NCBI RefSeq assembly: GCF_000264995.1
Contig: NW_006767442.1
Span: 834,852-898,851, forward strand
Source: Punctularia strigosozonata HHB-11173 SS5
Lineage: Eukaryota; Basidiomycota; Agaricomycetes; Corticiales; Punctulariaceae
Direction of reading: 5' to 3'
Length of the DNA stretch: 64,000 nt
The translations under genes were made by a program, and so were the position numbers. The notes under the pieces are model-generated. The model did no database searches. It was not told the DNA's origin and saw nothing but the letters and a program-made list of their open reading frames with translations. Positions 31,151-42,902 of the stretch are shown in pieces (the stretch's first letter is position 1; each line of letters begins with the position of its first letter).

Positions 31151-33631
31151 TCAGCTTAAAAAACCCTCCCCTTTCGCTGCCTTGACGAACGTCCTGATCT
31201 TTTCTACGTCCTTGCCATTACCATCCGCAGTTTCCACGCCACCACTGACATCGACCGCCCAAGGTCCGACACGTTCCACAGCCTCGCGCACGTTATCGGG
31301 CGTGAGGCCGCCAGCGAGGATTATGGGCATGGGCCGTCCGGGTTTCTTCACATCCGTCTCCACGCCTACGGTGGGCAGAACGTTATTTTGGACTGGACCT
31401 GGGATAGGGTGAGAAGAAGGATGTGCTGTGTCCACTGTTATCTCGCCCACTTGCACGATCGTCTTGGCCAGGTCCAAGTCGACGATTTTGCCGCTCCCGC
31501 CGCTTAGTCCGCTCGCGTCTTCGCGTACGGAGTCCAGCAAGACGAACTGATGTAAGCCCGCGCGGGTGATACCCTCCAAGCCTCGCCCATGTCTGTCAAC
31601 GTGAAAGACCTTTACTACCGGAACGGGTAAATGCTTCACCCATTCCGAAGGCTCGGATCCATGGAGCTGCACCATGTCCAATTGGGCAACAGATACGACG
31701 TGCTGAATATATGATAGCGGCTGATTCTGGAAGACGCCCACGAGCAACGGTCGCGAAGTCCTTGAGGCTATGGTCTTTGAGAGGGTGCGAGCATGTGAGG
31801 TAAACCAGGGCTCGTTTTCGATATCGTCGGCAGTGTCAGGCGGTGGCGGCAATGGCTGACTGGCGCGAGTCGCACGAACCGCGGAAGATATCTTCTGGGC
31901 CTGCTCGAGCGATATCGCCCTTTTGCTTGAAGGAACGAGCATGAGCCCGAGCATGTCCGCGCCAGCTTCTGCGGCGGCCAGCGCCTCCTCTGGCTGCCTG
32001 ATCCCGCATATCTTCACAAGGGGTACCTTGTTCACGTCCGTATGCACCTCCGGCCAATCCAGCAATTCCCGAATGAACGCTCTCGTATCGTTTGCCCTCA
32101 TGAGGCTCTCTCCTACTAAGACGGCGCCGACGCCTTGAGAGACATACTGCCGCACATCTTCGGGCGCGGAGATTCCGGACAGCGCACAGAGAACGACGTC
32201 CTTGCCCTTGGTCATGTCAGCGAGGCGGGAGGTCGTCCCCATATCAACGTTGAAGTCGTGTAGGTTCCTGTTGTTGACGCCGATAATACGGGCGCCAAGC
32301 TCGAGTGCACGCTCCATCTCTGCAGCGCTGTTCACCTCAACGAGGGGTTCCATACCCAATGAGAGAGAGTACGCGTAAAGCGCCGCAAGACGTTCAGGGG
32401 ATAGCATCGCTACGATCAATAGAATGGTATCCGCTCCGTTGAGACGCGCTTCGGCGATTTGGTACTCGTCGAGGATAAAGTCTTTCCGCAGGACCGCGGG
32501 CCTGTTCGGTAATGTGGAGATGACTTCGCGCACAAGCCGCATGTCGAGGAGAGTACCTTTGAACCACGTAGGTTCCGTGAGCACTGAGATGACCGATGCT
32601 CCAGCAAGGGCATACGTGAGCGCTTGCTGGGCTGCGTTGGTGTTCATCGCAATCGCGCCTTTAGACGGGGACGCGCGCTTTATTTCGGCCATCAGCGCCG
32701 GCGTGCGGGACTTGAGTCGGTTTACTACCGGGACGAGGGGAGGAGCGAGGTGCATAGAGAGTAGGGTCGCGAGGTCTGCCGGTGTCGTCCCAGGGGTGGC
32801 TTTGGCAATTTCGACATCGCGCAAGCGCTGGGCGTAGATTTTGTCAAGGATGGACGGTACCTTCGAGTTGGTCGGTAATGCAGTGCCGTTTGCAGAGGGT
32901 TTCGGGTCGAAAGCTGGCAGTTCAGGGTCCAAGACTCCCAGTTGGGGGTTTTCCTCCCAGGTGCCGCCTGTCATGGTAAGGAAGTTCTTGACAAGGTCGT
33001 CCCCTCCTTCGCTCAGAATACTCTCCGGGTGATACTGCACGGCTTCGAGTGTGTACTTCCGGTGCCTTACGCCCATGATGACTCCCCTGCCTTCAGTGAT
33101 GGCAGTAACTTGGAGGTCGTCAGGGAGCGTTTTGACCGCTGCCGAGAGGGAATGATATCGAGTGGATTGTATTCCTTGCCGGACGTTCTTGAAGCAACCT
33201 CGGTTATCGTGCGAGATACGAGAGAGTTTTCCGTGCATGATTTCTCCAGCATACCTGTTCTTCGGTCAGTAGGCTTTGTGGTAAGGCGCCTGGAGAAGGA
33301 CATACCCTATTTCGCCACCGAAGACGTCTACTATGCACTCTAAGCCCATGCAGACGCCAAGTACGGGAACCTTGCCCGTAAAGTGTTTAATTGCTTCACG
33401 GGAGATGCCAGAGTCAGTTTTCGGGTGTCCTGGTCCGGGGGAGATGATGAGATGCGAGATTTGGAGTTCAGGGAGAGCTTCGACGGGTATAGCATCGTTA
33501 CGGATGACGGTCACTTTGGCGCCAAGTAGGCAGAGTTGTTGGTACAGATTCCAGGTGAAGGAATCGAAGTTGTCGATCATGAGTACATCCAGGGGGCCCT
33601 GTAGATTGGGCGGAAGGGTTGAAGTCGACAT
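31151..33631 (-). CDS. TRP1: Trifunctional tryptophan enzyme: anthranilate synthase component II / IGPS / PRAI
   Basis: Supplies the glutamine amidotransferase for anthranilate synthase, indole-3-glycerol phosphate synthase and phosphoribosylanthranilate isomerase on one chain. Exons 33631-33306 and 33254-31151 join over a 51-bp GT-AG intron to 809 residues. GATase: SPGPGHPKT, nucleophile VLGVCMGLE and [99 protein letters not shown] and [13 protein letters not shown], ending AKGEGFLS. The layout is the standard ascomycete/basidiomycete order (as in Aspergillus trpC), and every key residue seen is intact. Its start is about 220 bp from the divergent lectin gene. Confidence 0.97.
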
Positions 33632-33852
33632 GATGGTCTAACTGAAGGTTTGGGAGCAACGGATGTAATGCTACGAGACGTTATAGCCCGGCGATTATGA
33701 ACGCAGAGGTGCGAGGGCCGTCCAAGCCCGACCAGTGGGCCGAGTCAGCGAGTTGCAAGAGACGAAACATCGCTCATGTCGATGCGCGTCTTTCTCCTTC
33801 GCTCCTGACTGCAATCTGCAATAAGTCTCGATCGGCTACTGCTCCTGTCTAC

Positions 33853-34731
33853 ATGTCACTTGACACGGTCGTCTACAATCCGCCAGATGCCCTCGATGCT
33901 GGCCAGTTCAACACTATGGAGCTCCGTCCATGGGACAAGCCGCAGCACGACAACGACAAGGTCATATACTACCACAAGAAGTACGATTCGGTTCCTCAGC
34001 TCCCGGTTGGGCTCACCTCGCTCGACGCCGACAAGGGCGCCAACATTCGCATCCGCGCTTTGACCAGTGAGGCCACAACCGAGTCGTTCAAGGCCTCCCT
34101 TCAGAGTTGGGCGGACACCACGCTCTACTCCGCCTCCATGACCTATCTCGAGAAGAGCGCCCGCTTCAGCCACATCCAGACGGGTGTCTACAACACTCAG
34201 GAGACGCGTCCCTGGAACCAGCCTCAGCTAACGCAGTCGAAGCGCATTGACTTCGCCGTGCCCTTCGCGGCTCCGCCCAAGGTGATCACTTGGCTCCAAG
34301 CCCTCGACATGGGCAACAAAAAGAACTGGCGCATCAAAGTCTACCCGAGCGACATCGACGCCCGCGGTTTCACCATCCACGTCGATTCTTGGGCCGATTC
34401 CATCCTCTACTCGGCCGGCGTCACCTGGCTCGCCTACCCCGCCGACCAGCCCGGTGTTACTAGCGGCTCTTTCAACACCCAGGACGTGCGCCCTTGGGAC
34501 GAACCCCGCGATGACACCTGGGGGGTCTTCCCTTTTTCTCCCGCCACCGCGTTCGAGAAGACGCCAAAGGTCATCATGGCGCTCGACTCGTTGGATTACG
34601 GCGCCGCCAAGAATTTGCGGGTGCGGCTGAGCACGTCGTCGGTCACCAACTCGGAGATGACGTGGCATCTGCAGAGCTGGGCTGACTCGATTATGTACAG
34701 CGCGGGCGCCTCGTTCTTCGCGTGGGCTTGA
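33853..34731 (+). CDS. H-type lectin with three tandem domains
   Basis: H-type lectins bind N-acetylgalactosamine and related sugars (Helix agglutinin, discoidin C-terminal domain). The 292-residue, single-exon protein from MSLDTVVYNPPDALDAG is three copies of one domain: GQFNTMELRPWDKPQ to WADTTLYSASMTYL, GVYNTQETRPWNQPQ to WADSILYSAGVTWLA, and GSFNTQDVRPWDEP to WADSIMYSAGASFFAW. Each copy carries the RPW opening and the WAD-x-x-x-YSA closing strand. There is no signal peptide, so it is probably cytosolic, as are many fungal defence or fruiting-body lectins. Its role here is not known; a defence role is inference. An in-frame ATG at 33697 would add 52 unlikely residues. Confidence 0.85.
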   Translation: MSLDTVVYNPPDALDAGQFNTMELRPWDKPQHDNDKVIYYHKKYDSVPQLPVGLTSLDADKGANIRIRALTSEATTESFKASLQSWADTTLYSASMTYLEKSARFSHIQTGVYNTQETRPWNQPQLTQSKRIDFAVPFAAPPKVITWLQALDMGNKKNWRIKVYPSDIDARGFTIHVDSWADSILYSAGVTWLAYPADQPGVTSGSFNTQDVRPWDEPRDDTWGVFPFSPATAFEKTPKVIMALDSLDYGAAKNLRVRLSTSSVTNSEMTWHLQSWADSIMYSAGASFFAWA

Positions 34732-35155
34732 GCTATCAGTGAAGTGGTCAACTCCAATCCTCGCCGTCGTTGCTTTCTTTGTAACATTACGTCACGAACG
34801 CGCCTTGAACACTGTCTTTACCAGACTGTACGATGCATAGTTGTAAGTAGGTAGGTGGGATATGAATGAAGTTGCCGTTTTAGCGTTTGTTCTTCTTGCC
34901 CCACAGCGGACATGAACATCGGGATGCTCGATTCATACAAAACGTCAAATTCGGGCACAGCTTTTCGAATGACCGCAATCACGTTCAAGTGTCACTGCAT
35001 TCACCGTCTTGTTCGTCGACCACCATCTGTTTCTGTGGGTTCATGCTCTAGATTTTCTATCCTTGCCATTTCTTCTGTAGGCTAGAGTGAGTCGCGCGTG
35101 GTCGCACTGAGCCTTTAGAACGACGCGAGCTTCGATAGTCAAGCCATAATCCACG
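34732..35155. other. Intergenic
   Basis: About 420 bp; 3' end of the lectin gene and presumed promoter of the lipase gene. No gene seen. Confidence 0.5.
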
Positions 35156-36729
35156 ATGCATCTGCCCGTGATCGGGAGGCTCTCGCCCCGCGAGTACCTC
35201 GCCGTCCTCCTGGGCTTCGTCTTCATCGTCGCCGAGAGCCTGCTCCGAATCGTCATTCTTTTTCTTCCCAATGCGCTCATTCAGTGGTTTCACGACCGCT
35301 CGCGAGAGCTCTTCAACACCTTCGTCGCTCCACCGCGGTCGAAGACGAAGGCCCGCGAGTTCAACGACCGCATCCGGATGGCGCAAGATTTCGGACAGCT
35401 TTGCGAGATCTTTGGATACTCTTTTGAAGAGCACGTCGTGATGACCAAGGACGGATACCTGTTGGGGTTGCATCGGCTTCCCTCCAAGAAGGGTCAGAAG
35501 AAGAGCCATCCCGGCACTAGCACCGGGAGACCAGTGAGCATCGCAACATGCATATTTATACCTGGAAGCTCTCGCTGACCGACTCTGTCTCAGGTTGTCT
35601 ACCTTCACCACGGTCTGCTGATGAATTCGGACGTCTGGATGTGTCTCAACAGCGAGGAACGGTGCCTTCCCCTGGTTCTGGTGGAACAAGGATTCGATGT
35701 CTGGCTAGGGAATAACAGAGGCAACAAGTACTCGAAGAAGTCTACCCATTCTAGTCCGAACAGCACGAAGTTCTGGGACTATAGCATGTCAGTTGTCCAC
35801 AATCAGCCTCTTGAGTGTGACTTATCTATCCTTTGGTATCTACAGTGACGATTTCGCGTGGCATGACATACCGGACTCTATCCACTACATCTTGGACGTG
35901 ACTAAAGCGAACAGCCTCAGTTACATCGGCTTCAGTCAGGGAACCGCGCAGGCGTTCGCAGCCTTGAGTATACATCCTCAGTTGAACCAGAAGATCAATG
36001 TGTTCATTGCGCTTGCGCCTGCGATGAGCCCTCCTGGTCTTGCCGCACCTATCGTAGACGGCCTCATGAAAGCCTCGTGAGCATCCCCTAATCCTTCCAG
36101 GTCTTGTTTTTCGCGAGCGCTGATAGATTCATATGCGCAGCCCGACCACCCTCTTTCTATTCTTCGGCCGTAAGACCATCCTCCCCTCTGCTACGATGTG
36201 GCAGCAAATCCTCTACCCACCCATCTTTACGCGGCTCATCGACTCGTCGCTCGGGTTTCTGTTCAATTGGCACGGCCGCAACATTGCCATGTCACAGAAG
36301 ATCGCGGCGTACGCACACCTGTACTCGTTCGCATCCGTCAAGTCGGTCGTGCACTGGTTCCAGATCATGCGCACGGGCACGTTCCAGATGTTCGACGACG
36401 ACGTGATGTCCGCCATCCCGCTTCGGGGCGGGTCGAGCCCGTCGTACGTGCCGGCCAAGTTCCCGACGAAGAACATCGTCACGCCCATCGTCCTCCTCTG
36501 GGGCGACAGCGACAGCCTGGTGCACATCGACGTGATGATGCGCGAGCTGCCGGCGCACACCGTTGAGAAGAGGTTACATTCATACGAGCATCTGGACGTC
36601 CTGTGGGGAAAGGACGTCCACGTAGACGTGATACCGGAGGTGTTGGAGGCGTTGAAGCGGTATTGTGAAAACCCGGAGAGGTTGGACGGGTTGAGCAACG
36701 GCGTAGATAAGTTGGGAACGACAGCGTGA
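35156..36729 (+). CDS. Acid-lipase-family steryl ester hydrolase (Yeh1/Tgl1-like), membrane-anchored
   Basis: Hydrolyses steryl esters or triacylglycerol from lipid droplets or the plasma membrane. The start is MHLPVIGRLSPREYLAVLLG, followed by a hydrophobic anchor (FVFIVAESLLRIVILFLP), then the AB-hydrolase-lipase entry motif FGYSFEEHVVMTKDGYLLGL. After the first intron: VVYLHHGLLMNSDVW, then FDVWLGNNRGNKYSKKSTHS and FWDYSM. The third exon has FAWHDIPDSIHYILDVT and the nucleophile elbow YIGFSQGTAQAF (G-F-S-Q-G). The last exon carries the acid in WGDSDSLV and the base in EHLDVLWGKDVHVDV. Four exons, introns of about 50-70 bp, with frame kept. All of the catalytic triad is present. Confidence 0.9.
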
Positions 36730-37640
36730 AGGTTACGGTAATATGAAGACCCAATAGACCAGCGATACCCTAGCGGACAATGTATATGGTGTGTACAAGA
36801 GGAATAGTTGCATAGGAACAACGCCCATGGATTACTTACTTGCGAGCGGCGTCGCAGTGAAAGGAAGACGACCGGATGACCGGACGATGCCGAATGCGGC
36901 ACCGTGGTGGCAGAAGCTGAGCTTGCGTTGCGCCATCTCGCGCGCATCTCCGTCCCTTCCCTGCCTCGTTCACGCAACCCGCTCATCCTGCAGAACCATA
37001 TCGAAGCTGAAAGAACAACTTTGATCAGCCCTGCGCCATATAGATTTCATGACGGGCTATCCGCTGGAGGCTCTGAGGACCGCAACAATCTCATGATGGT
37101 GAGAAGGCGTTGACCGCGCCGCCGAGATGGAGTGGGTGCCGCTGTCGCTTGGAATCTCCTCTGGAACGTCTTGGAACGCCCGCGCCGGCAGGCGGCATGG
37201 CTCGACAGTGGCCAGAGAGCTCGAAGACCCGTTCTCGGCCCGCCTTCCTGCGTCCGAGGCCCCGCGAGACTTTCCGTTGCGATGCTGCACTTGCCTTTCT
37301 GGGAAACTTGTCGTCAATGAGATTCGTCCTCACTTCGTCATGTCTCTCTGTCTGAGCTCGGGTTCCGGAATGGGGCTGATGTGCGCGGTAACGGACGACG
37401 AATATATGACGTGCGGAGGGGCCGTAGTTCCCCGCTTCCGTAAATACCCCCCAGGCAGGGTCCTCTTTTGCCATAACTCTCTGGGTTTCAGTCCTCTCAT
37501 TGCTCAGTCCCTTCTCTCGTTTCTGGTCGTCTACTCGCAGAGCTGGGCTCTTAGAGATTCGTATAGAACGCAGGCTCCCTATCCTATTCTCTCTTCAACA
37601 CCATATATTTTTTGCTCATATAAACCGCACTACCGTCATA
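36730..37640. other. Intergenic
   Basis: About 910 bp with no supported gene. Overlapping ORFs of up to 230 codons on both strands lack recognisable motifs and conflict with each other. It probably holds the NoxR promoter. Confidence 0.5.
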
Positions 37641-39625
37641 ATGTCGCTCAAAGCGGAATTGGAGACATGGTGTTCCGCGCTGGAAGCATACGATGCGGGC
37701 AGATATCAGGAGGCTCTAGACATCTTCGGCGTCAGTCATCGCATACACACCTCACCTTCCACATGCCGCTGATTGTCATCCGCTGCAGACCATCGCGGAG
37801 ACATCGAGGATATTTATGAACATGGGCCTAATACATGCCACGGTCGGCGATCATGACGCCGCTGTTCGTTGCTTCGTTGAGGCGACGAGGGCGGACAAGT
37901 ACCTTGCGATAGCGTAAGCCTCCTATCTTACCATGTTGCTAATGACTTTTGATGCGAAAACTGGGCCACCCAGTTATTTCCAGGCCGGGGTCTCGAATTT
38001 CCTTCTTGGCCAGTGGGAGGACGCCATCAAAGATTTCGATGAATCCTACCTCTACCTCAGGGGGAACAACACGATGTTAGTCTCAGTCTGAACAACAATA
38101 CATCATGCTGACGGGGCTCTGCAGCTTCTATGAACAGCTTGGTCTGAACTTCAAGCTTTACAGTGCAGAAGTTCTGTTCAACAGGGGGTTGACCATGATC
38201 TATATGGGACGTGTGGAGGTAATATCCTTCATCCAAGATCACATTAAGCTTGGGCTGACTACGACCTCAGGAGGGCATGCGAGATTTAGAAGAAGCATAT
38301 CGAGCGAAGGTGACCAGTGAGCACGACGTCATCAACGAAGCCATTCGCGATCGCGGATCAGGCTACACCGTATTCTCCATGGTGTGTACGCCCTCTCGCG
38401 TATTTCGTACTAGTTCATGATACTAATGGCGTGTGGCGTTTGTCAGCCTGTCGGTGTCCTCTTCCGACCACCGGAGAAGAAGGTACGGAACACCGCAGCG
38501 AAGGATTATCTAGGAAGAGCGGTAAGAGTTCCACGAGCTCGCAGCCACAATGCACCACTGATGCTGAACGTTTCCAAGAAACTCATCGCCTCTGACGACT
38601 CGCTCGACACGAGCGTGGAGTTCTCCGGCGTCTCGTTATTGAAGAAGGGTATATCACCGAGCAGAGTCTGGATCCAACAAGAAGTCATCACCGACGGCGC
38701 CGCTGGTCTGGGGAGGAGTCGAAGTACTGGTGCTGGTAAGCCATCTTCCGTCAGAATTCCAATCGTCAGCCGCTCATTGTTCACGATTCAGACCAACCGA
38801 AACCGCGGGAGACTACACCTATCAGTCCGCTCGCACGTTCAAATACGGCTCTCGGTCTGGGCACTCAGAGCAACCGCCCACCGCTGCAACCTCTTCGACA
38901 AGGTTCGTTGCGAAGGCCATACGCCGCGCCTTCTGGAGATATGCCGCCCATTCCGGTGGATGACTCGACATCTCCCGCCCGAGCTTCGCCAAACCCGATC
39001 GCAACCGAGAGGAAGTCGTTCAGCTACTACGAGGACGTCGTCGGCGCGTACGAGGATAAGCCCGCGGCTCCTTCGCCGATAAAGGAGACTCCCAGATCGC
39101 TGATCGACTCGTGGAGAATGGATGGGCCGCCCCGCACCAGGGTTGCGCGCACCGGTGGCCCGCCGCCTAGCAGCTACTACCCGCCGAGTATCGGAGGGGC
39201 CTCACTCGCGCGCAAGATGTCGCAGCGCACCGCCTTGATGCCGTCCGCGGGCTCGTTCCGCGCTGGTAGTGACTACGGCTCGGACGAGGGTCCGTTCGAG
39301 CTCGTCAAGATCCGCGTCAAGGTACGTAGTTCAGTACCTACCGCGAAGAGGTAGGCAAAGGGGACTGATGGTATATGTCCAGATGCACTATCAAGACGAT
39401 CTGCGCGGAATGACGCTCACCCCGGAAACGCCGTACGAAGAATTCGTCGACCGCGTCGCCAAGAAGTTCGATGTGTCATCCTTGACATTGTCGCTGAAGT
39501 TCAAGGACGAAGACGGAAGCATAGTGTCCCTCCTCGATTCATCAGATTACGAGCTCGCCATTGAGACCGCCAGGGAGCACGCGAACGGAAGGCCGGAGGG
39601 TAAGCTGGAGGTGTGGTGCGACTAA
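37641..39625 (+). CDS. noxR: NoxR, p67phox-like NADPH oxidase regulator (copy A)
   Basis: NoxR activates fungal NADPH oxidases together with Rac and supports hyphal growth and fruiting. The start is MSLKAELETWCSALEAYDAG, with four TPRs over many short exons: FMNMGLIHATVGDHDAAVRC, AIAYFQAGVSNFLLGQWEDA, EQLGLNFKLYSAEVLFNRGL and YMGRVEEGMRDLEEAYRAK. The activation region is SGYTVFSMPVGVLFRPPEKK and KDYLGRAKLIASDD. A Ser/Pro-rich linker follows. The last exons hold a C-terminal PB1 domain (VKMHYQDDLRGMTLTPETPY and LKFKDEDGSIVSLLDSSDYE), ending GKLEVWCD. About nine introns. It converges on a second NoxR gene 480 bp away. Confidence 0.9.
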
Positions 39626-40102
39626 TGCTGAGCCCCCTTTGAGTTGGTGTCTCTCGATTCACTTTCATCGTCTTTGGGTTTTGAGTAGAAGGTCCGTGTC
39701 AGATATTGCGTCGCCTGCGTTTTCAGGCTGTTGTTATTTAGTCCTTCGTCTCTTTTCTGTACAAGTCTGTATCAATAACAAAGCCCCCTTCGTCACCTAC
39801 GGAGAACGCAGGAGAATATGACAATCCTGCTTCTTATCCAGCTCACCGTTTAATTAATTCGATCCGAGTAGACAATACACGAGAGAAGACAGGACAGTAA
39901 GCGATAAACAACACGCCGGAAGGCATCGTCAAGTGTAACCCAAGTGTTATTGAAAGTTGAACAGAGGAGGAAGGAAGCTGCTGCAGAAGTGTATTGCATC
40001 AGAGGACATTGCTCGAGCGTGATGTGAAAATGCATGGACCCGGGCAAAGCAAGCCGGATGAGGTATACGATACTGAGATGATAGGTAACGGAGGAGGTCG
40101 AT
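39626..40102. other. Spacer between the two convergent NoxR genes
   Basis: About 480 bp of 3' flanking sequence for both genes. No gene seen. Confidence 0.5.
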
Positions 40103-42056
40103 TCATATATCCATGCACCACACCTCGAGCTTGCCTTCCGGTTTGCCCTTGGCGCTCTCTCGCGCAGTCTCAATCGCGAGTTCGTAGTCTGACTCGTCCC
40201 GGAGAGAGACCTTGCCGCCGTCCTCGTCCTTGAATTTGAGGGCGAGGCCGCCAAGTGGTTTACCGAACTTCGACGTCACTCGCTCTATGAACTCTTCAAA
40301 GGGCGTTTCCGGCGTGAGCGCCATGCCCCGGACGTCGTCCTGATAATGGAGCTAGAAAAACGTCGCTAAGCATCTGTTCTGGCTGGCGCATTGTGGAGGT
40401 AGCCACATACCTTCACCCGGATTTTCACGAGCTCGAACGGCATGTCCTCGTAATCGTCCTCGAACGGCTCCTCGTCCTCCTCGCCGTATGGCCCGCCATA
40501 TGAGCTCATACCACGCGAGCTCGGCGCGCTCCGCGTCCCCCTCCGCGTGAGCTTACGCCGCATGCTCCCGCCGCCGACGCTGCTCGGGGCATACGCGCTC
40601 GGCGGCGCGCGCGTCGACATTCCCCGCTGCGGCTGCGCGTTCGCGCGCGCCCACGCGCCGACCCGGTCCGACCCCGCAGCAGGTGCCGCGGCCGCGGGCA
40701 CGCCGTTGGGAAGCGGCGGTGGGTCGTCGTCCGTCGTGTACGAGTCGATGTAGTCGTCGTAAAACTCGGTCAGGCGCGAGTTTCCCGGCGCCTTCGCGGG
40801 CGGCGCGGGTGCCGGAGCGTCGTCGGCTGGAGGAGGCCCGCCGGGTTTGCGCACGGAGAGCCCGCGCACGGGTCCGCCGAGGCCGCCGCCTGGGGGCGGC
40901 CGCGCGTTGGTCATCGTGTTGGCGCGGCCGACGCCGGCGCCATTGGGTGAGCTCGGTCCGTTGCCCGCGCCGTTCGCGTCGGGCGGGGGAGGGCCGCCGG
41001 GGGACAGTCCCTGAATGCGTTCGCGCGCGTTGGCGGGTACGTTGAGCGTCGTCTTGGCGCGTGCGAGGCCCGCGCCGCCGCCGCCGCCGAGCATGGGCTC
41101 GGATGGTTTGGGGAGTGCGGTGGCGGAGCGGCCGAGGGAGGCGCCGCTATCGGCGGCTGGGCCGCCCTCGATGAAGATACCGGTCGGGGTAACGCCTTGT
41201 TTGAGCCTGGTGACTCCTGAGAAGGTTGTGTAGGCTTCGGAGCTGTCGGATGCTGCAACGAGTTTCTGCGAGTTCAATAAATGTCAGATTGGGCCCGGTA
41301 CTGTGGTGAAGGAAATGACATACGGCCTTGCCAAGATAATCCTTCGTCTTGACGTTCTTCAATTTGTTCTCCGACGGGCGGTACAGCACACCGACCGGGA
41401 TGGAAAACACGGTGTAGCCCTCGCCGCGATCCTGGATCGCGTCGTCAATCACATTGTGCTCGTCCGTTGCTTTCTCCCTCCGAGCTTCTTCCATGTCCGC
41501 GAGGCCCTCCTGGACCTGGCCCATGTATATCTGCGAGAGGCCTTTGTTGAAGAGAACCTCGGCCGAGAAGAGCTTGAACTTGAGCCCGAGCTGCTCATAG
41601 TTGATCGCCTGGTTGCCGCGAAGGTAGAGGAGGGCCTCATCGAAGTCCTTCAACGCGAGCTCGTAGCGGCCGAGAAGGAAGTTGGAAACGCCGCATTGAA
41701 AGTACGCGACGGCGAGGTACTGGTCGAGCGAAACAGCGCCTTGGAACTGCTCGACGGCGGCTTCGTGCTCGCCCAGCGTCGCGTAGATCAGACCCATGTT
41801 TGTGAGAATCTTGGACGAGTCTGCGATGCGCTACATCGGAGATGGACGTGAGCGTGCATTTCGTACGGGAGAAGGTGGTTACGACGAGATCGGCGAAGGA
41901 GGGAACACGACGGATATCCGCAACATCTTATCGCGAGGCAGAAACGAGGCTGGCAGGGACGCTCACCGAGAATAGATCGAGGGCCTTCTCGAAATCCTCC
42001 TCGTCGTACGCCTTGAGGGCCGCGGCCCACGTCTCGAGTTCAGCCTTGAGAGACAT
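40103..42056 (-). CDS. noxR: NoxR paralogue, p67phox-like NADPH oxidase regulator (copy B)
   Basis: Same architecture as the facing copy. The start is MSLKAELETWAAALKAYDEE, with TPRs LTNMGLIYATLGEHEAAVEQ, AVAYFQCGVSNFLLGRYELA, EQLGLKFKLFSAEVLFNKGL and YMGQVQEGLADMEEARRE. The activation region is YTVFSIPVGVLYRPSENK and KDYLGKA. The linker is longer and very Gly/Pro/Ala-rich. The PB1 domain (VKLHYQDDVRGMALTPETPF and LKFKDEDGGKVSLRDESDYE) ends GKLEVWCMDI. Introns are fewer than in copy A: the TPR exon 41797-41340 is continuous where copy A is split several times. This copy looks closer to the usual fungal NoxR; copy A has the more broken gene structure. Confidence 0.9.
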
Positions 42057-42902
42057 CCGGTCGCTGCGCTTTCTGCCTCGTGTCTAATATGTGATCGGTT
42101 CGTGCGTCGTCGGTCGTGAAGCGATGGTGAGAGCTGGAAGGGCGAGGGTGCGGTGGCGTGCCAGACGCAGAGTCGTCGTTAATACTACTAAGGGTGTATT
42201 GAAGGTAAGGACGGCCGGGAGCCGCGAGCGAGTCGATGGGAATAGACAACGGAGGGTCGACCGAGTTGGAACAAGCCTGTGCCGCGCCGAGCGAGATCAG
42301 AGGTTTGCGCAAGAAGTCAATCAATCGGATCTCTTGCCCTCGAGGCCGAATACGAAGAGAAACTCTACGGAGCGGAAATAAACAAACGAAGGACGAGAAA
42401 GACGAAGGAGGACGACGGACGAGAGGAGCAGGCCAGGGAGCGCGAACACAGGGCGGTATTGACGCTGGGACTGCAGCACTACTGATGCACACGCCGGCGA
42501 TGTCCTTGACGACCACGGCGGCGAGAGGGGCCCAATCGACCGGACATCTCTATCTTTCTGATCCCATCTAGGCCTGCGTATCTGTTTGCAGCGTAATACA
42601 ACGCCTCTTGCGCTCTATCTCATCATCGCTTCATCATACCGTGGTGCGGGCAATACTATCCCCCTTGTTAGCGACACTTCATCGGCTCTGACTGTGCTTA
42701 CTGTACCGCCATGATCGATCGACGTGAACGGCGTTTCATGGATAACGATTGCTCTGTACAAATTCGGATTACTTATGGTACTTGTAGTATTTATGCTGCC
42801 TGAGTATGCGCACAGTCATGGATATCTCCGCGACACCGCGATTACCGATGTGAACCACCCGTCCAACCATGAGATGAAAGGGAAAAGATCGAAACCACCG
42901 AT
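42057..42902. other. Intergenic, 5' of NoxR copy B and 3' of the priA-like gene
   Basis: About 850 bp. ORFs here are short and without motifs; probably promoter and leader of the NoxR gene. Confidence 0.5.
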
